A DNA stretch of 64,000 bases from Massilia phyllostachyos (GTDB taxonomy: Bacteria; Pseudomonadota; Gammaproteobacteria; Burkholderiales; Burkholderiaceae_D), in contig NZ_JAJNOC010000002.1 of the NCBI RefSeq assembly GCF_021044825.1, positions 434,001 through 498,000 on the forward strand, written 5' to 3'. The notes below the pieces were generated by a model. That model saw nothing but the letters and a program-made list of their open reading frames with translations, did no database searches and was not told where the DNA came from. A program made the translations under genes and the position numbers. Positions 35,065 to 42,721 of this stretch are shown here, piece by piece (position 1 is the first letter of the stretch; each line of letters opens with the position of its first letter).

Positions 35065-35175
35065 ATGAAGATCCCCGAGCACCTCAGGATACCGTTCATC
35101 GTGTTCGCCCTGCAGGGAGCGCTGCTGGCTGCCGTTTCACTGATTTTCCTGATCCTTCGCCCCGCCAGCCTCTGA
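35065..35175 (+). CDS. Small single-helix membrane protein (36 residues)
   Basis: ATG at 35065 with AAAGGA seven bases upstream; the product has a short polar start (MKIPEHLRI) and one hydrophobic helix (FIVFALQGALLAAVSLIFLIL) ending in RPASL. The helix length and Phe/Leu/Val composition are those of a real membrane anchor and the frame is shorter than usual gene-finder cut-offs. The stop is 18 bases from the convergent FHA-protein stop. Function unknown; small regulators of membrane complexes look like this. Confidence 0.45.
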   Translation: MKIPEHLRIPFIVFALQGALLAAVSLIFLILRPASL

Positions 35176-35193
35176 CGGTATGAACGTCAGGTT

Positions 35194-36759
35194 TCAGGCG
35201 TCGAGCCAGGCAGGAAGCACGCGCCGGCGTTCCCCCGCGCGGGGCACCCGGACGCGCGTCTGCGTTTCCGGATAGGCTTGCGCCGCGAAGCGCAGCTGCT
35301 GGCCGAAACCGCGCAGGCGATCCAGCGCCACGCCCGGCGCCAGCGGCGTTTCCTGGCCGCTGACCGGGTCGCGGTGCCAGAAGCCGCCGTCGCGGTGGAA
35401 CAGGGTCGGCAGGCCGGCCGCGCGCGGCGAGGCAGCCGTCTGCTTGCCGATCTCGTGCGCCGGATCGCGTTCCGGCGCCAGCACCATGAAGCATTCGGCG
35501 CGGGCGCCAAGGTCGGCGCGGTGCAGGACCACGCCGTGCGGCAGCAGGGCCGTCACTTCGAGCTCGACCACGCCGCGGATACTGGCGGTGAGCGCGATGC
35601 GCATGCCGAGCCGCAGCAGCACCGGGGTGTGCTTGCCGGGCCAGACCCCGTCCAGCAGCAGGCCGTAGCGCGACACGTCCTCGATCTCGAAGCCGTGGCG
35701 GCCCTGGCGGATCACGGCGTGGCGGCCCGACAGGCGCCGGGTCAGGCCGCCGCGGTCCTCGCCATGCTCGCCGTGGTGCATGAGCAGGAGGTCGGCTTCC
35801 GGTTCGATTTCCTCGAAGCGGCCGAGCACGCATTCGTCGAGGGCGAACAGGCGCAGGTGGCGCTGGCTGCTGGAATCGGGCTCGGCCTGCACCAGGCAGG
35901 CGCTGCTCGCCGGGCAGGGGTGGCCGGCGGGCGTCTGCGGCACGTCGATTTCGATCAGGTCCTCGTCCCAGGCGATGCTCGACATGGCCAGGTCGACCTT
36001 GCCGACGCTCTCGCGCGGGTCACGCAGGTCGACGTTGGCGATCGAGGCGTTGCGCGCGGTGACGTCGATGTCGACCCGGCCGCCGCCCGGCGCCTGCACC
36101 CGCGCGATGCCGGCGTCGTCGGCCATCACGCGCACGTTCTTGTGGGTGGCGAGGAAGGTCTGGTGGATTTCGCCCAGGCTGGCGTCCAGGCGCGGCACCA
36201 GGATCACCGGCGAGCAGGTCCAGGTGCGCGAGGCGCCGGCGTGCTGCGGATGGCGGCTGTGCAGCTCGATCTCGATGCGGTACTGGCCGTGTTCCAGGCC
36301 GCGCGAGGAAAACTCGAGGAACACCGGGCGCCAGTCGCCGCGCGAGGTGCGGTGAAAGGCAACATGTTCGCCGTCGCGCAGGCGCAGGCTGGAGCGCACC
36401 AGCATGCGGACCTCGGCCGCGCAATCCATGGGCATGCCGCGCAGTTCGAGCTTGATCGCCTGGCGGCCGCCGGCGGCGCGCGGGTCGAAGCCGCTGATGT
36501 GCAGCTGCGGACGTTGCAGGCCCGGCGCTGCGGCAGGCGCTTGCGGCGCCGGGCCGCTTGCGGCGGCGCGGCCGGCGCGCAGGGCGCCGATGATGTCGAA
36601 GCTGGCCGGCAGGGCCGGCGCCGGGGCCTTGTTCGCGGCTTCCGCGGCATCCGGGGCATGCGATATGGCCGGCTGCGCATGCCCGTGCGCGCACGCGGCC
36701 TCGCCGGGCATGACCCAGACGGTGCAGTGCGGATGATCGGGATTGCGGCAGCGGCTCAT
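35194..36759 (-). CDS. FHA-domain protein with N-terminal Cys/His-rich motif
   Basis: 521 residues, soluble. The first 27 residues hold CRNPDHPHC and CAHGH, a probable small zinc-binding motif similar to the CxHGHxM ribbon of the SPFH protein. Residues ~85-300 are two or more beta-sandwich-like parts. An FHA domain lies at about 302-406 (VLGRFEE, RLSGRHAVIRQGRHGFEIEDVSRYG), with G313-R314 and S344/H347 of the phosphothreonine pocket. FHA domains read phospho-Thr made by Hanks-type kinases, two of which are in this island. An AT-rich 100-base spacer before it suggests a separate promoter. Confidence 0.85.
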   Translation of the reverse strand: MSRCRNPDHPHCTVWVMPGEAACAHGHAQPAISHAPDAAEAANKAPAPALPASFDIIGALRAGRAAASGPAPQAPAAAPGLQRPQLHISGFDPRAAGGRQAIKLELRGMPMDCAAEVRMLVRSSLRLRDGEHVAFHRTSRGDWRPVFLEFSSRGLEHGQYRIEIELHSRHPQHAGASRTWTCSPVILVPRLDASLGEIHQTFLATHKNVRVMADDAGIARVQAPGGGRVDIDVTARNASIANVDLRDPRESVGKVDLAMSSIAWDEDLIEIDVPQTPAGHPCPASSACLVQAEPDSSSQRHLRLFALDECVLGRFEEIEPEADLLLMHHGEHGEDRGGLTRRLSGRHAVIRQGRHGFEIEDVSRYGLLLDGVWPGKHTPVLLRLGMRIALTASIRGVVELEVTALLPHGVVLHRADLGARAECFMVLAPERDPAHEIGKQTAASPRAAGLPTLFHRDGGFWHRDPVSGQETPLAPGVALDRLRGFGQQLRFAAQAYPETQTRVRVPRAGERRRVLPAWLDA

Positions 36760-36860
36760 GGGCGGACGATTTTCGAAGACCTTGCAAGCTTAGCCTGTTT
36801 TACGGCTGGGCGGCGCACCGAGTTCGTTGATTAACAACATTATTTTCCGTTAGGAATATA

Positions 36861-37835
36861 TTAACTCAGGGCATTGCTCGGCAGGGCGGTCTCGTCCGAA
36901 GGGGATAAGCGGGGTCGCAGGACCAGCGCGGTCAGGTTGTCCGGCTGCAGGCCGGGTGGCGGCGCGTCCTCCATGGCGGCGAACAGGCGGTCGACCGCGG
37001 CGGCCGCATCCGGCGCGCCGGCCAGCAGGGCGGGCCAGCCGCCCACGAAACCGTCCGGCGTCGCGCAGGACCAGAAACCGTCGGTGGCGAGCAGGTACAG
37101 CGCGTCCGGACGGAGGGTCAGCACGCGGCGGTCCGCCATGCCGCCGAGCCAGCTCGGCAGCTTGCGTTCCGACAGTTCATACAGGGGATCGGACAGCTGG
37201 GAAGGCCGGCTGAAGGCATTGCCCAGAATGAAGGCCTGGGCGATCTGGGGCGTGTGCCCGCCGTGCACCTGGCGCCACCAGTCGCGCTCGTCGATGCGCC
37301 CGCTGAGGGCCGCCACCGTCGCCGGCACGTGGTCGACGGTCAGCGGCCTGGCGTGACCGGCATCGATTTCGTACAGGCGCGAATCGCCGACGTGGTACAG
37401 GATCGGCGCGCCGCCGGCCGGCAGTTCGAGCATGGTGAGCGTGGTGCCGGGCCGTGCGCCGGACTCGAACGAGAACCGTTGCTGCAGCTGGGCGTGCAGG
37501 GCGTCAAGCCGGCGCGCGAGTTCCTCGCCCGTGCCGCAGGGCGGCATGGCCAGCAGTCCCGCGACCACGGCCTCGGCCGCTTCGCGTCCATGGCCGTGGC
37601 CGCCCATCCCGTCCAGTACGGCGACGCGGCCGTGCCCCGCCGGCCAGCCGGCCACCATGGCGCGCCGCACTTCCTGGTTGTCGAGCCAGGCGGCGGCGCC
37701 CGCTGCATCGATGACGAGGAAGTTGTCCTGGTTTTCGGGACGTTGGAGCGGGCCGGCGCCGCGCCTGCTGGCGACCGCCACCTCATAACGCGGGGAGAAC
37801 TGGAAATCGGCAAGCGGATCGTGGGCGGACGGCAT
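36861..37835 (-). CDS. PP2C-family Ser/Thr phosphatase
   Basis: 324 residues. All metal-site motifs are present: ENQDN (D37), VLDGMGGHGHG (75-79), HVGDSRLY, LATDGFWSC and PDNLTALVL. PP2C phosphatases remove phosphate from Ser/Thr kinase targets and the kinase activation loop; with the two kinases and FHA readers in the island this is the eraser. It has no transmembrane segment, unlike PstP. The start at 37835 (MPSAHDP) is chosen; an upstream in-frame GTG at 37871 lacks a ribosome site. It is set between the FHA gene and a GNAT gene of opposite orientation. Confidence 0.9.
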   Translation of the reverse strand: MPSAHDPLADFQFSPRYEVAVASRRGAGPLQRPENQDNFLVIDAAGAAAWLDNQEVRRAMVAGWPAGHGRVAVLDGMGGHGHGREAAEAVVAGLLAMPPCGTGEELARRLDALHAQLQQRFSFESGARPGTTLTMLELPAGGAPILYHVGDSRLYEIDAGHARPLTVDHVPATVAALSGRIDERDWWRQVHGGHTPQIAQAFILGNAFSRPSQLSDPLYELSERKLPSWLGGMADRRVLTLRPDALYLLATDGFWSCATPDGFVGGWPALLAGAPDAAAAVDRLFAAMEDAPPPGLQPDNLTALVLRPRLSPSDETALPSNALS

Positions 37836-37966
37836 CGGTCGGGAGGTCTTGGCAAGTTTGCTACTGTACACCTGAACACGGGGCGGCGAGGCGGCGAATG
37901 AATTGCCGTACGGAAATGACGTTCCATGCTATCGTGGAGTTCCCCAACATATTTACGATCGACGTC

Positions 37967-38425
37967 ATGCTGATCCGACCGCTCGTCTCCGCGGATATCC
38001 CCGCCGTCGCCGGTTTGCTGCGCGAACTCGCGCGCGAGTACATCGTGCACGAGTCGCCGCCGGAAGGGGCGTCCACCTTCCTCGCCGAGAACGACGAGAT
38101 GGGCGTGCGCGGCTTCCTGGCGCGTGGCCACGTCTACCACGTGGCGCTGGTCGACGGCGAGCTGGCCGGTTTCGTGGCGATGCGCGACAACAGCCACCTG
38201 TTCCACCTGTTCGTCGGCAAGCGCTGGCACCGGCGCGGACTGGCGCGCGCCCTGTGGGAGACGGCGCGTGCGCACGCCCTGGCGGCCGGCGGCGACGGCG
38301 CCTTCACCGTCAACTCATCGAATTTCGCGGTGCCGGTCTACGAGGCGTTCGGCTTCGTGCGGGTCGGCCCGACCCAGTGCGCCAAGGGCCTGTTCTTCAA
38401 TCCGATGCGCCTGGAAGAAGCGTGA
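37967..38425 (+). CDS. GNAT-family N-acetyltransferase
   Basis: 152 residues. The start at 37967 (MLIRPLVSADIPAVAGLLREL) is set by the family's typical first strand and helix; longer in-frame starts exist from 37898. The acetyl-CoA loop is KRWHRRGLARALWE, and VNSSNFAVPVYEAFGFVR is the conserved C-terminal strand-helix. Acceptor unknown. It runs opposite to its neighbours and its last 111 bases are antisense to the SH3b membrane protein gene. Confidence 0.85.
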   Translation: MLIRPLVSADIPAVAGLLRELAREYIVHESPPEGASTFLAENDEMGVRGFLARGHVYHVALVDGELAGFVAMRDNSHLFHLFVGKRWHRRGLARALWETARAHALAAGGDGAFTVNSSNFAVPVYEAFGFVRVGPTQCAKGLFFNPMRLEEA

Positions 38426-38857
38426 GCCGGCTTCGTCGGCGCGGCGCAGCCACAGGCTGCTCGCCCATCCTTGATGGCGCCGTCCCTCGACGGTCGCGCT
38501 GACTTCCCACCAGTCGCCCTGGTGGCGCCCGCTGGCCGTCACCTGCGCGCCCGCCGGCAGCACCGCGAGGCGGCGCGATCCGACCCCGACGTCCGAGCGC
38601 AAGTTCAGGTTGTCCCAGGCGCGGTAGCGGGCGCCGGGGACCGGCAGCTGCCCCTGTGCGGCGGAGAGTGGCGCGGGCTTTGCCTGCTGCATTGGTGCGA
38701 ACAGCGCATGCAGCAGGGTCCCGATCAGCAGCGTGCCGCCCGCGAGCACCGCCAGCGCGCGCGCATTCGCCCGCCGCCACCAGCTGCGCGGCGTCAGCCA
38801 GGCGGCCAGGCACAGCGTGGCCAGCAGGGCGGCGCCATAGGCGAGGAAGAGGCTCAT
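38315..38857 (-). CDS. Membrane protein with bacterial SH3 domain
   Basis: 180 residues: two membrane helices (about 3-20 and 33-53), then an SH3b domain (about 72-140; NLNLRSDVGVGSRRLAVLPAGAQVTASG, ending GWASSLWLRR), which commonly binds peptidoglycan peptides. The final ~37 residues (from about 143) are charged and antisense to the GNAT gene, suggesting a C-terminal extension made by a lost stop codon. Adjacent to and codirectional with the FHA-like gene (6-base gap) in the kinase-SEDS operon; fits a cell-wall-sensing role. Confidence 0.8.
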   Translation of the reverse strand: MSLFLAYGAALLATLCLAAWLTPRSWWRRANARALAVLAGGTLLIGTLLHALFAPMQQAKPAPLSAAQGQLPVPGARYRAWDNLNLRSDVGVGSRRLAVLPAGAQVTASGRHQGDWWEVSATVEGRRHQGWASSLWLRRADEAGSRFFQAHRIEEQALGALGRADPHEAERLVDRHREIR

Positions 38858-38863
38858 GTCGGC

Positions 38864-40402
38864 TCAGGCGTCGAAGCGCAGCACGTAGTGGCCGGCGACC
38901 AGGTGGTGGCCGGACGGGATCACGTAGGGCCGGTCCGGGGTGGCGCTGTCGATCGGCGCCACCAGGCGCAGGTCCTGGTCGAGATGGAACAGCGACTGGG
39001 TTTCCGACAGGCGCACGATCGACAGCCCCTCGCTTGTCGCTTCCCAGCTGAAGGCGTTGCGCGACAGGCCGAGGCGGTCGGCGCTGGCCGCGGCGCTGCC
39101 GTCCTGCTGGCGCAGGAAGTGCGGCGCGTCGAGCACGCGCAGCTGGGCCAGCGCCGGCATGCCGCGTCCGAACACCAGGCGGGTACCGGCGGCGGCCGGC
39201 TGGCTCGGGCCGTCCGCCAGGCCGAGCAGCGCCGCGTAGCGCTCGCCCATGCCGGCGGGCGCCGCGTGCAGCTGAACGGCGGCGCCGTCCAGCGGCGCGA
39301 AGCGCGACGGCACCGCCACCCGCTGGCGGCCGTCGGCGGTGATGGCATGCACCTCGTCGGCATCGTCGACGGCGAAGCGGATCAGGCTTTCCTTGCCCGG
39401 CGCGCCGGGCGCCAGGGTGGGGCCGAGGCCGACTTCCAGCGCCTGGGCGCCGGTGTCGCGGTAGCGGCTCAGGCGCGGCAGGGCCAGCGCGGCCAGCGTG
39501 ATGCGGTGGCGCGCCACCGGGGCGTAGGTGGCGTCGTTTTCGGGCACGACCGGGGCCGGCGCGGGGATGGGCGCGGCCAGCGGCATCGCCGTCATGTCGT
39601 TTTCCGGATTGCTGCGGGTCTTCCACACGGCCGGCGGGCGGGCGCAAGGCTGGGCGGCCGGCTTGATCGCGGCGGCGGGCCTGGCGGCGGCGGCGCGCTC
39701 GATGCGCAGCAGCAGGCGCGGGCCGGCGCCGCCTTTATTGCGGATCACGTAGTAATCGTTGGCGGCGTCGAAGCGGCACTCCAGCGCATCCTTCGGCTTC
39801 ACCTGCACCTCGATCGGTGCGTCCGGGCCGTCGTTGATCAGCAGGATGCCGCCGTCGCCGAAAGGCCAGCCGGGCGCCGCCCAGGTGGCGTTGGCGGCGT
39901 CCTGGCCGACCAGGGTCAGGCGCTGGTCCGGATAGACCGCGCACACCGGCTGCCAGATCGCGCTGTCGCGCGAGGCGCTGACCTTGTACAGCACTTCCTC
40001 GCCCGGCGCCGGCAGGTAGACGGCGTGGCCGAACTTGACCTTGACTTCGCCCGGGCCCAGCGCGTCCGCGCCGACTACCTGGTAGCGCACCTCGTCGCCC
40101 GCGAGCAGGTCGCCGAAGTCCTTCTGGTGCAGGGCCGCGAGCGACTGCGCCAGGTCGCGCACGCGCGCGCCGCGGGTCAGGTGGCGGTCGTCGTCGACCT
40201 CCTCCTGCGGCAGCATCAGGGTCACGTGCGAGAAGCAGCGGGTGGCGGCGCGCCCACGCTGTTCGCGCGGCGCGCGTTCCAGCAGGTCGCGCAGCAGCGG
40301 GCGGCGCGAGAACAGCGACAGCCCCGGCGCCTGCCACAGCGCCTCGGCGTTGAACACATCGTTGATCCTGGCTAGGACTTCGTGTTGGACATAGACCGGC
40401 AT
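38864..40402 (-). CDS. FHA-like domain protein of the kinase-SEDS operon
   Basis: 512 residues, no membrane helix. The C-terminal ~100 residues (about 407-510) read as a divergent FHA domain: LVFGRGMPALAQL, GLSRNAFSW, YVIPSGHHLVAGHYVLRF. The Gly-Arg and Leu-Ser-Arg elements are kept, but the Asn of the phospho-Thr pocket is not obvious. The N-terminal ~270 residues are beta-rich (MPVYVQHEVLARINDVFNAEALW...), with a Pro/Ala-rich linker at about 230-310. It starts 30 bases after the SEDS stop. Probably a cytoplasmic reader or adaptor. Confidence 0.75.
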   Translation of the reverse strand: MPVYVQHEVLARINDVFNAEALWQAPGLSLFSRRPLLRDLLERAPREQRGRAATRCFSHVTLMLPQEEVDDDRHLTRGARVRDLAQSLAALHQKDFGDLLAGDEVRYQVVGADALGPGEVKVKFGHAVYLPAPGEEVLYKVSASRDSAIWQPVCAVYPDQRLTLVGQDAANATWAAPGWPFGDGGILLINDGPDAPIEVQVKPKDALECRFDAANDYYVIRNKGGAGPRLLLRIERAAAARPAAAIKPAAQPCARPPAVWKTRSNPENDMTAMPLAAPIPAPAPVVPENDATYAPVARHRITLAALALPRLSRYRDTGAQALEVGLGPTLAPGAPGKESLIRFAVDDADEVHAITADGRQRVAVPSRFAPLDGAAVQLHAAPAGMGERYAALLGLADGPSQPAAAGTRLVFGRGMPALAQLRVLDAPHFLRQQDGSAAASADRLGLSRNAFSWEATSEGLSIVRLSETQSLFHLDQDLRLVAPIDSATPDRPYVIPSGHHLVAGHYVLRFDA

Positions 40403-40432
40403 GATGGGAATCTCCAGATAAGAATGGATGCT

Positions 40433-42721
40433 TTAATCGCGCTGTGCGCTCTGCACGCTCGCCACGCCGAACGCTAGCAGGGGGCAGATGAAAAACAGCA
40501 GGTGCGAGCCGCCGGCCGACAGGAAACTCATGGGCTGGCCCATGATCGGGAACAGCGCCAGGTTGGTGCCCCACGAGAGCAGGAAGTGCCCGCCGAGGAA
40601 GGCCGCGCCGCCGGCCAGCGCGAAGCACTGGAAGCGTCCCAGCCAGGCGCGCCTGAAATCCTTGGCCTCGACGCCGGCGCGCCAGCTGAGGACGGCCGCA
40701 TGCAGCAGGGCGCCCAGCAGCAGCGCCTGCAGCGCCCACAGCAGCACCGCGCTCGCCAGGCCGTGGCGATGCAACAGGAAGGAGGGCGCGAAGTCGTCCT
40801 GCACCGCCGGGATGCGCAGCGCCTCGCCGGCCTGCTGGCCGAGCGAGGCCAGGCCGAGCATGCCATCCATGCCCAGCCAGCCGCCTTGTCCGACGGCGCG
40901 CGCGCCCAGCAGCATCTGCTGGCCGGTGTGCGGGTGCACGCCTGGGTCGGCCCAGACCTGGAAGCGCTCGGTGTAGAAGCCGGCCGCGCCCAGGCTGGGC
41001 CCGAGCGCCTGCAGCGCCATCGCGCCCGCCAGCACGGCGCAGCAGGCCGCGCCGACCAAGCCGGCCGCGTGCCGCCGGCCGCTCGCCAGGCACCAGGCCA
41101 GCAGGATGGCGGCGGCCCACACCAGCAGCAGGACCAGGGGAGAATAGTCGTCGACCTGGACCAGGGCGACCGCCAGCAACAGCACGAACAGCAGCACCGG
41201 CGCCAAGGCCCGCAGCCAGGCGCGCCAGCCGCCGCGCATCAAGCCGCCGCTGCCCGCCGCCACGGCAAGGCAGTGCGCGCTCAGGGCGGCCAGGGCGAGC
41301 TTGGCGAATTCCACCGGCTGGATGTCGAACACCCCAGTCTCGTTGCCGAAGGCGACCTGCAGCAGCAGTCCGAGCAGGGCGACGAGTGCCAGCGCCACCA
41401 GCAGCCATTCGGTGGCGCCGCGCGAGACCTCGGCGCGCGCCACGCGACGCATCAGCAGCAGGCCTGCGGGCAGGCCGGCGCCCAGCAGCACGCAGCTGGT
41501 CTCGACCTGGCGCATCCAGGACGTGTCGCGCGCGCCGAGGCCGAGTTCGAGCTGCACCAGCAGGCCGGCGCCGAGCAGCAAGGTGGCGGCCACCGCCAGC
41601 AGCGGCGGGCGGCGGGGCCACAGCAGCGCGTACCACAGCGCCGCCCAGGCCAGCAGCAATGCCCAGCCGACGCCGGGCGCCTGGCCGCCGCGCTGCATGA
41701 CGAGCAGCAGCAGCGCCACGCCGACGATGGCGGCGCCGCAGCCGGTTTGTACGTGGACGCCGCGGCGCAGGCCGGCCAGGCCGGCCAGCAGGCCGGCGGC
41801 AAGGGCGGCGGCCCAGGCGGCGCTCGACGGCGCAGGGAAGGTCCACAGCGAACGCTCGGTCCAGGTCCAGCGCAAGGCAGGCGGCAATTCCGCGCGCGGC
41901 TCGGCGAACAGCTCCACCTGCGCGGCCGGGCGCAGGCGCAGGGTATCGCCGGCGATCTCGAGGTCGAGCCGGGTGCGGCCGACCGCGATCGTGTCGATGC
42001 CGCTCAGTAGGTGCTCGCGACGGGCGACGTCGCGCATGCCGTCGGCGTCGCGCACCGGCACCGGCTGGGCGCCGCGGACCTGCAGCACGATGCCACCATC
42101 GGCGCCGCGCGCCATCGACACCGTGCCGGCCTCCAGCCCCGGCGCCGCCAGCCGGTTGCCGCAATACAGATAGCCGCCCGCGTTCAGGGGCCGGCGCGCG
42201 CTCAGGGCGTGCGGGGCGATGCGGTTCCAGAAGCCGACGATGCGGCTGCCCGCGCCGGCGTCCGGACACGGAGGCTGTACGGCGCCGTCGCGGGTCAGGA
42301 GCGCGCCATCGTATTCCCAGCGGTGGCCGGCGCCGCGCAGCAGCACGCGTTCATCGTCGGCGCCCAGCACCTCGAATGGCGTGGCGCCCAGCTGCAATTG
42401 CTGGCCCGGCGCCAGCGCGAGCGTGCCGGTGGCCTGCCTGTTTTCGCCGCGCAGCAGCACGGCCGGCTGGGCGGGATGGGTGTTGCGCAGCCACCAGCTT
42501 CCTTGCGCGTCGCGCCGCAGCAGGAACTGGCGCGGCCCGGCGCGTGGCGCGGCGAGTTCCGCGCGTCCCAGCACGGCCGATTCGCCAGGCGCGAGGCGCA
42601 GGTCAATCTGCGTCGGAAGGTAGCGCTGCGGCGTGGCGAGCAGGGCCGCGAGCTGGAGTAAGCAGACCAGGCCGAGGGCGAGGGCGGCCCACAGCAGGCG
42701 CGCGGAAATGCGGGAAATCAT
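40433..42721 (-). CDS. SEDS-family (FtsW/RodA) glycosyltransferase with FHA-like N-terminal region
   Basis: 762 residues; ordinary FtsW/RodA have 370-420. One membrane helix at about 8-28, then a ~270-residue soluble region with an FHA-like start (APGESAVLGRAELAAP, about 44-125), then about ten helices from ~300. SEDS signatures: FDIQPVEFAKLALA, RFQVWADPGVHP, VQDDFAPSFLLHRHG (catalytic Asp region) and MGQPMSFLSAGGSHLL. SEDS proteins polymerise lipid II in partnership with a class B PBP; a candidate partner is at 22878-25931. Its ATG overlaps the kinase stop (ATGA), so the two are translationally coupled. Confidence 0.9.
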   Translation of the reverse strand: MISRISARLLWAALALGLVCLLQLAALLATPQRYLPTQIDLRLAPGESAVLGRAELAAPRAGPRQFLLRRDAQGSWWLRNTHPAQPAVLLRGENRQATGTLALAPGQQLQLGATPFEVLGADDERVLLRGAGHRWEYDGALLTRDGAVQPPCPDAGAGSRIVGFWNRIAPHALSARRPLNAGGYLYCGNRLAAPGLEAGTVSMARGADGGIVLQVRGAQPVPVRDADGMRDVARREHLLSGIDTIAVGRTRLDLEIAGDTLRLRPAAQVELFAEPRAELPPALRWTWTERSLWTFPAPSSAAWAAALAAGLLAGLAGLRRGVHVQTGCGAAIVGVALLLLVMQRGGQAPGVGWALLLAWAALWYALLWPRRPPLLAVAATLLLGAGLLVQLELGLGARDTSWMRQVETSCVLLGAGLPAGLLLMRRVARAEVSRGATEWLLVALALVALLGLLLQVAFGNETGVFDIQPVEFAKLALAALSAHCLAVAAGSGGLMRGGWRAWLRALAPVLLFVLLLAVALVQVDDYSPLVLLLVWAAAILLAWCLASGRRHAAGLVGAACCAVLAGAMALQALGPSLGAAGFYTERFQVWADPGVHPHTGQQMLLGARAVGQGGWLGMDGMLGLASLGQQAGEALRIPAVQDDFAPSFLLHRHGLASAVLLWALQALLLGALLHAAVLSWRAGVEAKDFRRAWLGRFQCFALAGGAAFLGGHFLLSWGTNLALFPIMGQPMSFLSAGGSHLLFFICPLLAFGVASVQSAQRD

